Shown piece after piece: positions 1 to 23,289 of a stretch of 64,000 nt of DNA. Every line of letters starts with the position of its first letter. The stretch's first letter is position 1. The position numbers and the translations under genes were made by a program. Origin of the DNA: Amoebidium appalachense (lineage: Eukaryota > Ichthyosporea); NCBI GenBank assembly GCA_963693365.1, contig CAVNZM010000001.1, forward strand, positions 9,424,001-9,488,000. The letters are read 5' to 3'. Below the pieces are notes generated by a model. It ran no database searches. It was not told where the DNA came from and worked only from the letters and a program-made list of their open reading frames with translations.

Positions 1-238
1 ACCCCCTCATGCATAATAACCCCCCCCCCCCCCCCCCCCTCCCCCCCCCCCCCCCCCCCCCCTCCTGCCCCCTCCCCCTCCTGCTCCACATAAACAAAAT
101 CACGTCGTTTCCCGACACCTTTGTCCTCTTTCTGAATTGCCACTAGTGTAGCAATCTAGTAAACAAAGTGAATGACATGAATATCCGTATTTCGAATCCC
201 TTTTTTTAAACCTTTTAAACCACCATTGGTTTAACCAG

Positions 239-10449
<10,211 letters not shown>

Positions 10450-10501
10450 GTCCGAAACCCCCCCCCCCCCCCCCCGGCCCCATTCTCATTGTCTGTGCGC
10501 A

Positions 10502-10532
<31 letters not shown>

Positions 10533-10616
10533 AAGAAAAAAAAAAAAAAAACCGACTTCATAAGCACTGCTTGTTTGCCCCCCTCCCCTCTCCCCCCAAC
10601 CCCAACCCACCCCTAG

Positions 10617-10733
10617 CCCCCAATGTCGGCCCCACAGATAACGCTGCCTGAAGGAAAGGGAGCAAAAAAAAAAAAAAAAGGAAGAAGAAGAAGAAGGCCG
10701 GCAGCATCGTGGTGGGGCCTCCCAAGGATTCAA
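10617..10733. repeat. Foldback element with A-rich loop
   Basis: The sequence AATGTCGGCCCCAC ... CGCTGCC, an A-rich/GAA loop, then GGCAGCATCGTGGTGGGGCC forms an imperfect hairpin and ends CTCCCAAGGATTC. The same architecture recurs at 11288-11384 and in copy B (about 22505-22633 and 23196-23289). Confidence 0.6.
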
Positions 10734-11287
10734 TCAGAGCTGATTTCTTTAAAACGCCTATTTTTTAACGTAGCGATTAAACGAGAATTTTACTATCTAG
10801 TTTAAACTCTATCATGTGTATGTGTTACGCCCAGAATTCCCTCTATGATGTTTCAACAATGTAAGCCGCTGTAAGTCCCTTAAGCGCTAGTAATATCCAA
10901 ATTGATCAAAAACCCATGGAATAGAGATGTTTCATACAAGTACAATTCAAATTTTGCTGCACAGTAGATGTTTTTGTGCCATTCACAAACCAGCCGCCGG
11001 TGAGCCACATTTCTTCGTAAAAAAAAACCTTCCAGTTGTTCATAGGGTAACAGATGGGTGAGAAAAGATTGTAATGAAAATGGCTAGTACAAAACCTGTA
11101 ATATGCAACCAAAAAATTATAAGATTGATGCTATAGTTTTTTATGTTATATATCTGAATTTGTTGTTCTTTTTACGTTTCCTTCATTAATATTTTTGAGA
11201 TTGAACCTCTTGCATTTACTTCGTTAAAAACCTTCCGGTTTTTCATTGGCTAGATTTAGGTCCCGGAGAATGATGATGGCGACATCT

Positions 11288-11384
11288 AGCCCCCAATGTC
11301 GGCCCCACCAATGATGCTGCAGGCAAAAAAAAAAAAAAAAAAAAAAAAAAAAGCAGCATCGCTGGTGGGGCCTCCCAAGGATTC
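11288..11384. repeat. Foldback element with poly-A loop
   Basis: GGCCCCACCAATGATGCTGC and GCAGCATCGCTGGTGGGGCC are inverted and separated by an A run of about 27 bases. The outer end CTCCCAAGGATTC is the reverse complement of the GAATCCTTG-GAGGCCCC ends of the repeats at 11832 and 12009, so these belong to one repeat family with shared ends. Confidence 0.65.
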
Positions 11385-11831
11385 TAATTGAAAAGTGCCG
11401 CAGGTTTTCATTGGCTGGCTTCGATTTCGCCATGCATTTTCCCGCCACATTCCAAAAATCTGATATTTAGCCAATGAAAACCTGCGACATTTCATGTAGC
11501 CAATGACAACCTGCGGCATTTTGGACGATGTTTTGGCGTGAATCTTTGCTACCGGTGCTGGATTGGGATTTGGTTCTACTGTAGAGCAGAAAACGAATCG
11601 GCCAGGAGAAGAATAAAAAAAACCGTGTTTGATATCTATTTTTTTGCATGCGTGGTACGCATCTAACGCGTACTGCTCAACGTTGGGGATGGCTGGTTCG
11701 CGCCAAATTTTGTGATATCACCTATCATTATTTAGCCTTATGCCTACGCATGACAAACAGGTTTATTAAAAATTTAATAATTGTTAAACATTTTTTAAGC
11801 AGTCTATTTTTTAACGAAAAGCCCTCTAAAT

Positions 11832-12115
11832 GAATCCTTGTGAGGCCCCGCCAAGGTGGCTCAAAAATCCGATAGCCTACATTGCGTAGACCATCTAATT
11901 ACGTCATTATGAACTGATGTAGTCTTCCGACGCCACCGCGGCGGGGCAAAAATTTATGGCTAGGCAACATCCCATTAGCCAATGAAAAACTGGATAGCTT
12001 TTCAATTAGAATCCTTGTGAGGCCCCACCATGGGGGCAGGCAAATTCTATAGCCTACATTGCGTAGACCATCTAATTACGTCATTTCGATGTAGTCTTCC
12101 ACCGCCGTGAGGGGG
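11832..12115. repeat. Two diverged direct repeats starting GAATCCTTGTGAGGCCCC
   Basis: Units at 11832-11945 and 12009-12115 share TAGCCTACATTGCGTAGACC and TCTAATTACGTCATT with several differences elsewhere. They are the same family as the foldback elements upstream. The pair recurs in copy B at 25310 and 25487. Confidence 0.65.
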
Positions 12116-13107
12116 CCGAGATTTGGGGCTACCCCACCCCCCTCCCTCCTTTTCTCTCACAACCCCTCTCTATCCAGTATCTCACTGGGTTTTCCATTTT
12201 GTTAATCACATTCAACATGCAAACACTGAAACATTCAAACCCTGCATCACAGGACCCCATCACGCATGAGTTCAAGAACACAAACAGCAAAGGCCTTCTA
12301 CGCAACTGGGTGACCCTCTTCACCCGCAGGGGGGTTAGGATTGCCCCTTCAAAGACTATCTGATACCATCCGCCCCCCCCCCCCCCCCCCCCCCCCCCTC
12401 CTCCGCCTCCCCCCCCCCCCCCCCAACCCATGCCCCCTCCCCCCCCCCCCCCCCCCCTCCCCGCGCGGAGAATACATGCCATACCCCGATTTTCCCATCA
12501 TTATATACCTTTGTTTAACGTCAACTTTACAGCCGACTGTTGATCTGTCACAGAGGTTATGATCCCATCCCACCCAGTCATTTTAGGAGTGAGCTGGGTT
12601 AATTGATTGGCTGTTTTATGTCATGGATGAATGTATACTTGACTTCCGAAGGCCAAACTTGGAGAGGTTTCGTGTTCTTAAAGGCTAGTGCTACCTAAGG
12701 TTTGATGTTAAGCTTAAAACAGTATTTTCATGAGGGACATTCATCATCCAATATGCCCGATGTGGTAAATTAGTTTGCTACAAAAACCTGATGTCGGTGA
12801 ACGCAACTTTCTGTGGTGTCGGAAATCTGTGCCTGTCGGAGGTAATCAATGAATGCAATGCAGCCTGCCAAATTGTTGTGTGCAAATGCTGTCTGCTTAT
12901 AGTGTATTACTGGCAACAAATATTAGACATTGTTATGGCATATGTTTGTCAACTAAGCAGCATGGCATTGCAGATGTAGCGAGACCCCACGATGTGTCGT
13001 GCTTTGAAAGTACACAGAACATGACCAAGCCCTTTGCAGCAATGAGGCGGTTGGTTTAATAATATCTGTACAGCGGCAGCACAAGCAGCAAATGTGATGT
13101 ATGGACG

Positions 13108-13141
<34 letters not shown>

Positions 13142-13972
13142 GCCGCGTTCAATCTGTAATCGTAGTGTTAAGTAGAAAGTCGCAGGAAGGGTGCATGACA
13201 TTGTGGTATGTAGTGACGAGAATGTATGTATTCAAATACAGACTGTGAGGGTGATATATATTGATCGGTATGTATACGCAGTTCCCATGCCGTCTCCTAA
13301 ATACCTGCATGACATAACCCTAGGATTTATAAATACTAACCCGAGCGCCTTGGTTGGTGCACGATATGGAAACAAGATACCCTTGGTGATACAATAAAAC
13401 TTGCAACCCACCTTGGCCAAACGACCAAAAAAAAAGATGTGTAACCGTGTTTGAAAACAGAGGAAAATGAGGAAAAGATGGGGGGTCGCGTCTGAGGGGG
13501 TGGGGAGGGGGGGGGGGGGGGGGGATGGGGAGGAGGACAGAAGAGTGTGAGAAATTTAAAGAAGGGGAGAGGGAGAGCGAGAATTGGCTTTAAAGGGCCT
13601 CTCTGTGTGTCTGTGCACTGTCCATGCGATTGCATGCGCGAGAGTTTGTGTGTGTGTGTGTTAACGTTGCGGGACGAACATGAGTTGCAGCTGTGGGGGA
13701 GTATGAGGCCATGATATATATTTTCCCCCTCGAGGCCACCCCTTGTGCACCTGAAATGAATTCGAATCATCGAAGCCCCCCCAAGCCCCCCTCCCTCCTC
13801 CTCCCCCCTCCCGCCCCTTTCCCCCTCCCCCTCCAAATCACCACCACCACCAGCTCCACCTCCTCCACCTCCCCCCGTCCCCCCCCTTTCTCCCCCCCCC
13901 CCCCCCCCCCCCCCTCCCCTCCCCCCTCCCCCGTGCTCCCTCCCCTCCCCCTCCCGCCCCCCCCCTGTCTCC

Positions 13973-14007
<35 letters not shown>

Positions 14008-14999
14008 CCCCTCCCCCCAGGCGCGCTCCCCTCCCCCCTCCCGCTGTCCCTCTGCTAGAAGGGCCTGTTCAGGGGCCTGTTGCCTGCACTGTTGTCAATT
14101 TGGTTTTTCATGTCATCCGCCTTATTGTTTTACATCAGACCCTTCCCCCCTATGTTTCTAAAGGTGACCATAACGGTTACTCCCCCCCCCCCCCCCCCCC
14201 CTCTCCCCTTCCCCTACCAATTTTCCTACCCCCCCCCCCCCCCCTCCCCTCCCCACCACTTTTCCCTCCTCCCCTACCCCCCCCCCCCCCCCCTCCTCCC
14301 CCTTCTCCGACTCCAGCTCAAAATTCGTGACTTTCATCGATACATACTCAAATGCGGACACAACGACAGATCCTAATCATGAGATGGCAGAATGAGGTGG
14401 CAGAATGTAGACATCGGAACAATTGTTATGTGGCATGGTGACGTTCCCGTCGGTCTTTGCCTCAGAGCATCCCCAGTTCTATGTGGGGAAACTTCATCTT
14501 CTAGGTTACCCTTGAAATATACCTAAGCATTAACCCTTTGTCACGATCCCGTGGCGGCCCCTCAAGGCGAACAGCATGGAGATGTTGGAATGGGGACTGC
14601 GACATCCCATCATACACCACATTATTTGTGAATCTCTAAACATTTTCCAAGCACTGTTGACTATGTATTCTATTTGGTCATTAAGCTACTGGACAGCAGT
14701 CAACGGTGAATCCTTTGTGTGGGTGCGGTCACAGGCCCGGCCCAAGTTCATGACACCGAGAATGACACCGTGGTCACCGAGTCGCGACGTGATCACCCGG
14801 CGTCACCGTTAAAGGCTTTGGCTTACTGTGAGCCACCATGTTACCTCCTACACCTCTACAACCTTTGGAAATTCAAATTTGCCCATGCATGGCGACACCA
14901 GTCACCTGCAGGCCGAGGCAGGGCTAGAAATTACATTTTCTCACGTCGCTTATATACCCCCCCTCCCTCTCCCCTACTCTAGAGATTTCCTCTCCCTCT

Positions 15000-15225
<226 letters not shown>

Positions 15226-15659
15226 CTCCCTCTCTGTCTCTCAAAGGAGTGCACGAGGGGTGTACGAGAGAGAGCTCCCTAGGTCTGGCGGGGTTAGGGG
15301 TGGGAGCGATGGGGGGGAGGGGGGGGGGGGGGGGGAGGTGAGGGGAGGGGGAAGGAGGGGCGGTTGGCAGAGGAGGGGGGGGAGAAGGGGGGGGAGGGGC
15401 CCGGGGGGAGGGGAGGGAGAGTGAAAGACGAGGGAAACCCACCACAGCATCAGCGGAATCGTGGTTAGTCTCACTGGCATACTTCACCACAAAGTAGGAG
15501 AATGTGTGTGTTTGTATGTGGGTGGGTGGGGGTGTGGAGGTGAGGGGGGGGAGAGGGGGGGGGGGGGGGGAGGGGGGGGAGGGGGGGGGAGGGGAGGAGG
15601 GGGGTGTGGGGGGGGGGGATCCGGTCAGCACGGCCTAAATAATTGGTTCCGAACCCCCT

Positions 15660-15694
<35 letters not shown>

Positions 15695-15882
15695 CACGCA
15701 CACACACACACACGCACGCACGCACGCACAAACACCCACACACACCTGTCTCACACATTTTTCCATTTACCAAACCTTAACTCAGTGCCACTGGCACCAA
15801 CCGCTGAAAGGGGAGGGGGGTGGGGGTATTGCCGCTTCCTTTTTGTGGGCAGGAGGCGGGGGAAGGGGAGAGGATGGGGAAG

Positions 15883-15917
<35 letters not shown>

Positions 15918-16504
15918 TGAAATCTGTAACCGTTGTTTTTGGAAGCAAACTGTTCTTTCGAGGCAGGTAGCTGTATTGTCCGTGACTAAGCCATTCAGGT
16001 TCATTATGACATTGTCCGTCAATAAAATTCTAACGCTAGATTTTTTGGAAGATTTAAGTTTCTAGCTGTCTAGCCCCCATGGCACATATGAAATTTAAGA
16101 TTTTTCTCCTTGTCCTTGTGGGCTAGGGGGGTCTGGGACTAAGATTCTAGCTGGCTAGGGCCGAAATCCACGTAATAAATCTTATGTTCGGCCTACCCCT
16201 GTATGTAACTGTATTATCATTTGCTGAAGAGTTTGCTGTTGTATCATCTTTGTTTGAAATAGTGGGTTTCTACTATCCGAAAAGGTGTTGTTTCTATCGC
16301 ATCCTTCTCAACATGATTCAAATCCAATCCCTTAAAAAGTAATCAACACTGAGATCACGGCCACGAACGGTTAGCTCCATGGCAGCAGCAAATGTAGAAC
16401 AGCACTAAATTTAAAGGCATTAAATCCTAGCATACGGTATTCAATTAAACGGCATTAAAAGAGACTCAGGGATGGCATGAGAGCATAAACCTGCTACAAC
16501 CAGT

Positions 16505-16867
16505 GAGTTGCTTCGCGTTGATCTAAATATCTATATACTTGGCGAATTTAGAGAACCAATGTCGTTCTCTAAATATCTAAAAGTCTGCTCGATTCGCGTA
16601 GAGCAGTTTAGAAACTGAATCGTAGATCACGATTCTATTGGATAAGAGATATTTAGGCGAGTTCCAAGGACCAATCGTTTCATTCTAGACATCTAGAAGA
16701 CCCCCCCCCCCCCCCTCTTCCAGATGCGCCCATCTGGAAGAGGGTAGATATCAATCTAGATTTTATGCAAACTTTAAAAATTAACAGAGCCATCGGATTG
16801 CAAAAGTTTAATACGCAAATTTAAAAATATAGATATTTAGATATTTAAGATCAACGCGAAGCGGCTC
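16505..16867. mobile_element. MITE-like inverted-repeat element (TGAGYYGCTTCGCG ends), copy A
   Basis: The left end GAGTTGCTTCGCGTTGATCT and the right end, read on the other strand as GAGCCGCTTCGCGTTGATCT, form terminal inverted repeats of 30 or more bases. A perfect internal hairpin CCTCTTCCAGATG/CATCTGGAAGAGG sits near 16712-16745. The flanking AGT is repeated on both sides, a possible 3-bp target duplication. No coding capacity. The copy-B equivalent is 29707-30066. Confidence 0.65.
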
Positions 16868-17655
16868 AGTAACTAACGAACTCAGTTCTGAGGTATGAAT
16901 TTGAAAGCTCACGCTGTTCGCCTTGTGTACTTGTCAAGAACATGGAGTACAAGGGTACTTGGGCCGAATTCAGAATTTTACCGAAATCTAAGATTCTAGC
17001 ACATCAAACGTTGAAAAGCTGGCTAGCCATCCCCCCCCCCCCCCCCCCCCCCCCCCACCCACCCAACCACCCCACACACACACACACACACGCAAAAAAA
17101 AAAAGAACAAAAAAACAAAAACAAATGATAATTGCGATTGTTTAAGTTTGTCCATGTGGTTAGGGGGGTCTGGAAACGTTTTCTAGCTGGTTACAGCCGA
17201 AATTCACCGGCCCTCGTGAGTAATTAACTTATCATGCCGGTTTCACCACTAGTTAGTTGCCTGAAGAGCAGAGGATGGGCTAGAATTTAAACTGCGGTCT
17301 TTTACTGTTCACTACATGATAATAAATCAAGAGAATTTCTATTACATAAGCTATGAGAATCCGAAGGCTATTCTGCTGAATCATTTTCACACTAAGGCCC
17401 AGTAAACGTGTGGCGAGCAAATAACGTACAATGGAAAAACCCGATAATGGCCAACCCACCAACCAACGGGCGCATAAGTAAATGTCTCGAAAGTGATTGG
17501 GCCGGTAGCGAGGAGGAGCAAAAGAATGGAAGAGAAAATAAGCCATGGGCGGGGAGGGGGGCGCGGGGGGGGGCGGGGCGGGCAGGGGGAGAGTTGGTAG
17601 GAGGAGCCTCCGGGGGGGGGGGGGGGGGGGGGGGATGAGTGCGTACGTGTGGGAG

Positions 17656-17658
<3 letters not shown>

Positions 17659-17736
<78 letters not shown>

Positions 17737-17811
17737 GTACGCGTGCGTGTGTGTACGCGCGCGCATGCATTGCAGTAGGTGCTTGTGTGTTTGTCAGTGT
17801 GTGTGTGTGTT

Positions 17812-17876
<65 letters not shown>
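17659..17876. repeat. Two (GT)n microsatellites, copy A
   Basis: (GT)n at 17659-17731 and about 17812-17876 are separated by GC-richer alternating sequence. Copy B has the same pair at 30873-30947 and 31028-31089 with different lengths. Confidence 0.92.
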
Positions 17877-17878
<2 letters not shown>

Positions 17879-18250
17879 CGTGCGTGCGCTAGAGTTTTGT
17901 AATGACGTGTTTCTCAAGCCAATCAATACATCTAATAAACAGGTCATAGTTATGATGTGTGTTTAGTATATATAAAATCAAGGATGTTGTAATTTTCAGG
18001 TAAGCTATCTTTCTGGGTGTCTGTTGTGAATGTGTCGTGTGTGCTGCGGTATTATGTGATCTATCAAACTACATTTGGCAATACATGACCGTTTAAGCTG
18101 GCGTATGTGTGTGTTGTATGGGCATGCAAACGATGCCACCTTATACTTAGTAGACCTCCACTGTATGGCACGTGTACAGTTAAAGCGTGGTAAGTGGTCA
18201 ATAATACTGGGCCGTCAGCTAAAGAAAGACCAATTCTACAGGAAGGTAAT

Positions 18251-18384
18251 ATGTATTTAGGTGTTACACATTTGCAAGTGCCATATTGGCAATTTGATTT
18301 AGGCGGTCATTATATATATGTATTTAGGTGTTACACATTTGCAAGTGCCATATTGGCAATTTGATTTAGGCGGTCATTATATAT
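18251..18384. repeat. 67-bp perfect tandem duplication, copy A
   Basis: Two units starting ATGTATTTAGGTGTTACACA and ending GGTCATTATATAT sit head to tail with no visible difference. The same doublet is present in copy B at 31466-31599, so it predates the large duplication. Confidence 0.9.
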
Positions 18385-18936
18385 AAAACGAGACATAAGG
18401 CTTAGTTTTTCAAGCTTAGTTTTCAAGGTGTCTGCTTTCATCGGGTCTAGTGTCGTGATGATGTACATGTCTAATAAGTAAGTGGCAGTCCAAAGTCACA
18501 CGCACACTGTTGCGGGATTTATTTGTATTTGTGCCCGGTAAGAAGGAGAGAGAGAGGGAAGGAAAGAGGGGAGAGGTTGGGAGGGGGCAGGTCGGATAGA
18601 GAAGAGAGGGTGGGAGGGCAAATAATTCTTTAAGCGGCTTATGTGCTTACACACATGCACACACCACAACCTTTACAGCTCACGATTATTGTGAAGGTAG
18701 GTGTCTTAGCTTTTTCACTCAATGCTCATCCCTACACGTGTGGATCGAACATTCGGTATATAAACAAGGAAGCAAGCACGGACGGCTACAAATTTAAAGT
18801 GCATGCGGATGTACGAATAAAATGTAAACTCGCGCCGTTTGCGTGCTCGCTGCATACAGATCCGCCCTGTATTCGCTATGTACTTGATCACTCGAATGGA
18901 ACAAAAGTCGCATGATGGATCAATCATCAGCGCGCG

Positions 18937-19010
18937 TACCTTTTGGCCTACCGGTTAGAGCTCCCAGCTCGCAGCTGCGAGGATTGAGGTTCGAATCCCC
19001 ATGTCTGCCA
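18937..19010 (+). repeat. tRNA-like sequence (SINE head or tRNA pseudogene), copy A
   Basis: Box A TGGCCTACCGG (18944-18954) and box B GGTTCGAATCC (18988-18998) are intact and 33 bases apart. A cloverleaf can be drawn with D arm, an anticodon arm bearing CGC (Ala-type) after T33, and a T arm. The seven bases before box A (TACCTTT) do not pair with those after the T arm (TGTCTGC), so there is no acceptor stem. This fits a tRNA-derived SINE promoter or decayed tRNA, not a working tRNA gene. About 190 bases without coding signal follow. Identical sequence in copy B at 32152-32225. Confidence 0.55.
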
Positions 19011-19315
19011 TGTCAAATTTTGTGTCCCCGAGACGCATCAAAGTTTACAAAAAAGACTTTTTCATAACCTGGTCGTGCGCTTGAGCTTAGGTACAAAATG
19101 AAATTTATTCTTGGATACAGCGTGCCGCCAGGGTCATTACGCTAAATCCAGGTGAATGAAGGACCACCACCATCGTTGTGCGTGAACAATGGTAAAAAAA
19201 CTTGCTAGGCACAAACAACTTTTCATAATAAGTGACATAATAAGTGACAGAATAAAGGCATATAACGTAGGGGCAAAATACATAATTCTTGTTTCACAAA
19301 ATCGAAATTCGGATT

Positions 19316-19843
19316 TTAAGCCGTTCCGTCCACCACCTCTCCGTCAACCACATCCGCGGAGCCATCCACAATAACCACGTTATCAGCGGCGGCCGGCCCA
19401 GGGGCGGAAGCCGGCGCGACGACGTTAACCGCGACGCGACCGGGCTGAGTCCCCACATTAACAGCCGCACGAGCTGGAGCAGGGCGAGAAGCAACACGGG
19501 TGTTGGCAGTAGTAGTAGGGGTGGTCCTCACACAACCATTGGCCCAACCCCCCCATGTGGTACCCGCGCCGCACGCAGGGCGGACAACGCACCCGGTGCG
19601 CCAATCACGGAACTCGGTGCCCGGGGGGCAGTCGGTGGCACCGCAGCCCCACCACCACCAGGCCTGGCCCTGGGGGCAGTTGTTGTTGTTAACGGCAGTG
19701 GCACTGACGCAGCCACCCCACCCCCACCATCCCGCCACGGTCCCGGCAGGGCAGTTCGCGGTGGGGCCCCATCCCCAGTTGCCGACAGCTTCGGCGCTGG
19801 AGGCGCAGGCGAGGGCGGCGGCGGCGATGGCGGTCAACTGCAT
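19316..19843 (-). CDS. Secreted Trp/Cys-rich repeat protein, copy A
   Basis: A 175-residue frame with a convincing signal peptide (MQLTAIAAAALACASSAEA), then four modules of the form C-P/G-x-G-T/Q ... W ... G-C, using Cys pairs 31/45, 56/67, 72/85 and 91/104. Trp is very common (WWGWGG near 39, WWWW at 62-65). A Thr/Ala/Pro-rich linker and a tail with repeated VNV and VVDG follow. Eight even-numbered cysteines after the signal peptide suggest four disulphides in an extracellular or cell-wall protein. I do not recognise the family. The coding GC content is well above its flanks, there is no intron, and an AATAAA lies on this strand about 210 bases past the stop (19104-19109). A palindromic TATAAGAG lies near 20157, about 315 bases upstream. 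An identical copy is at 32531-33058. Confidence 0.65.
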   Translation of the reverse strand: MQLTAIAAAALACASSAEAVGNWGWGPTANCPAGTVAGWWGWGGCVSATAVNNNNCPQGQAWWWWGCGATDCPPGTEFRDWRTGCVVRPACGAGTTWGGWANGCVRTTPTTTANTRVASRPAPARAAVNVGTQPGRVAVNVVAPASAPGPAAADNVVIVDGSADVVDGEVVDGTA

Positions 19844-20844
19844 TTTAGCGCGTTTGAAGAAAAAAGTAACTTTTGAAAGATAGGAAACGCGTCTGTTTTT
19901 TTGCGTCGCTGTAAAACTGAGGCTCTGATGGCACTACTGCAGAGATTAAAACTTGCTTGATGATTGAAACTACCAATAAAAATGGACCCTCACACTTAAT
20001 TATTGCTGATTGTGATTGGCTGAATATTGAAATGACTAAATCCCCAGCGATTGTTTACTCTTCTATTTGGGGTTAGCAATAGCGAAAAAAGAAATTGCGG
20101 TGGCACTGGTTAAGGCAGTTTCAAGTAGATGTTTCACCTTTTTTCGTCTCGGTAGTCTCTTATAAGAGAACTCCGTAGTATAGATATTTTTCTGTAATTA
20201 GCTAACCGTTTTCGGTCTTCGCTGCAAAAAGTTATTGTTCGCCACTTACAGTGTATAAAAACGTATCATAACAGAGCCTAAGTTTTTTGAAGAAATTTTG
20301 GAATTGAATAAATCCAGTCAAAAGAAATAAAATAAAAGCTAATCGTATAGAGCCCCCCTTCGCCGCATTTTTGAAAAGTTTTGGCCTACTCATTGATTGG
20401 CTCCGCATGCAAAATACATTTGAATATGAATCATTGTGAACCAATCACTGTCCAGCAATCAGATCTATTCAGTCTCGCACAGTGCAAAAAACATACACAT
20501 TATATTCAAATCAAAGTTTCGTTTGCACTATATTTTTAGAAATTATTTTTTCGAGCAAGAATAAGACGCTGCTTGTGTTCGAAAGTGCGGTTTTATGTAG
20601 AATACATTCATTCATTCCGCGCCCGCTCGCTTTCGAGGCCCTCTAGTTTCCAAAAACGCTGCATTACGGTACACCATAGATGACGAAGCCGCGAGGCTCC
20701 GCCGCGTATCCTTATCGACATCGGGGTTTACACACTTTATCGATATCTGTGTGCGGACGTCCTTGAAGCTAAAACAAACAAGACCGTGGGTTTCTCTTAT
20801 TTATCAAGACTCCGGTCACCCATAGACCAGCTAGCGGTGTTCAT

Positions 20845-21204
20845 TCAGGGAACAGTTGAGGGAGCGACTGATAGCTTGTATCTATATCTTCGCGTTTGTG
20901 GTTTTTGGAAAAACTGACAGAGCCTAGCTGATACATTGGTGACCAAGTCATGATGTTTTGCAGAATGGTGGCCCAAATGCAACATCAGAGGCCCCGGTAT
21001 AAATTCGAAATAGAACGAACCGAAAAGGGGGTGGTGGAAATCTTCTGGAGCTAGGATTATGTAGTAGGGAAATACCATGGGAGCTCGAGGGCAGGAGGTT
21101 GGCTCGGCGTGGGGCGGAGGAGGGGAGGGACCATCAATCCACCCATTCCCATGGGGGGTGGCTGCGCCATGGTGATCGTTGTATCCGGTAGGTATCATCA
21201 TCAT
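20845..21204 (-). CDS. Hypothetical 119-residue frame, copy A
   Basis: An open frame free of simple repeats, starting MMMIPTGYNDHHGAATPHG, with a Pro-rich segment and a hydrophobic/aromatic middle (VFPYYIILAPEDFHHPLFG). The same frame is preserved unchanged in copy B (34060-34419), but the whole region is nearly identical, so this is not evidence of selection. It may be an exon or chance. No family recognised. Confidence 0.25.
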   Translation of the reverse strand: MMMIPTGYNDHHGAATPHGNGWIDGPSPPPPHAEPTSCPRAPMVFPYYIILAPEDFHHPLFGSFYFEFIPGPLMLHLGHHSAKHHDLVTNVSARLCQFFQKPQTRRYRYKLSVAPSTVP

Positions 21205-21290
21205 GATACGTGGGTATTTAGCATCGTCGTCCGGGTGCTGTTAAAAACTCACTCCGTATAATTAATTTAAAGTATTCATGACTTTGTCTC

Positions 21291-22440
<1,150 letters not shown>

Positions 22441-23231
22441 TCTCACATAGCTCTGCTTGTTTGCCCCCCCTCCCCTCTCCCCCCAACCCCAACCCACCCC
22501 TAGCCCCCAATGTCGGCCCCACAGATAACGCTGCCTGAAGGAAAGGGAGAAAAAAAAAAAAAAAAAAAAAAAAAAAAGGAAGAAGAAGAAGAAGGCCGGC
22601 AGCATCGTGGTGGGGCCTCCCAAGGATTCAATCAGAGCTGATTTCTTTAAAACGCCTATTTTTTAACGAAGCGACTAAACGAGAATTTTACTATCTAGTT
22701 TAAACGTTAACTCTATCATGTGTATGTGTTACGCTCAGAATTCCCTCTATGATGTTTCAACAATATAAGCCGCTGTAAGTCCCTTAAGTGCTAGTAATAT
22801 CCAAAATGATCAAAAACCCATGAAATAGAGATGTTTCATACAAGTACAATTCAAATTTAAATTTGCTGCACAGTAGATGTTTTTGTGCCATTTACAAACC
22901 AGCCGCCGGTGAGCCACATTTCTTCGGGAAAAAAAACCTTCCAGTTTTTCATAGGCTAACAGATGGGTGAGAAAAGATTGTAATGCAAATGGCTAGTACA
23001 AAAGCTCTGCAACCAAAAAATTATAAGATTGATGCTAATAGTTTTTTATGTTATATATCTGATTTTGTTGTTCTTTTTACGTTTCCTTCATTAAAATTTT
23101 TGAGATTGAACCTCAGATTGCATTTACTTCGTTAAAAACCTTCCGGTTTTTCATTGGCTAGATTTAGATCCCGGAGAATGATGATGGCGACATCTAGCCC
23201 CCAATGTCAGCCCCACCAATGATGCTGCAGG

Positions 23232-23262
<31 letters not shown>

Positions 23263-23289
23263 CAGCATCGCTGGTGGGGCCTCCCAAGG

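Noticed and set aside
13336-13836. Coding frame across 13336-13836 on the minus strand
   Set aside because: It is mostly Pro/Gly from C/G runs and is destroyed in copy B by the 105-base difference.
18937-19010. Functional tRNA-Ala(CGC) gene
   Set aside because: Boxes A and B fit, but the acceptor arms TACCTTT and TGTCTGC cannot pair and one T-stem pair is mismatched.
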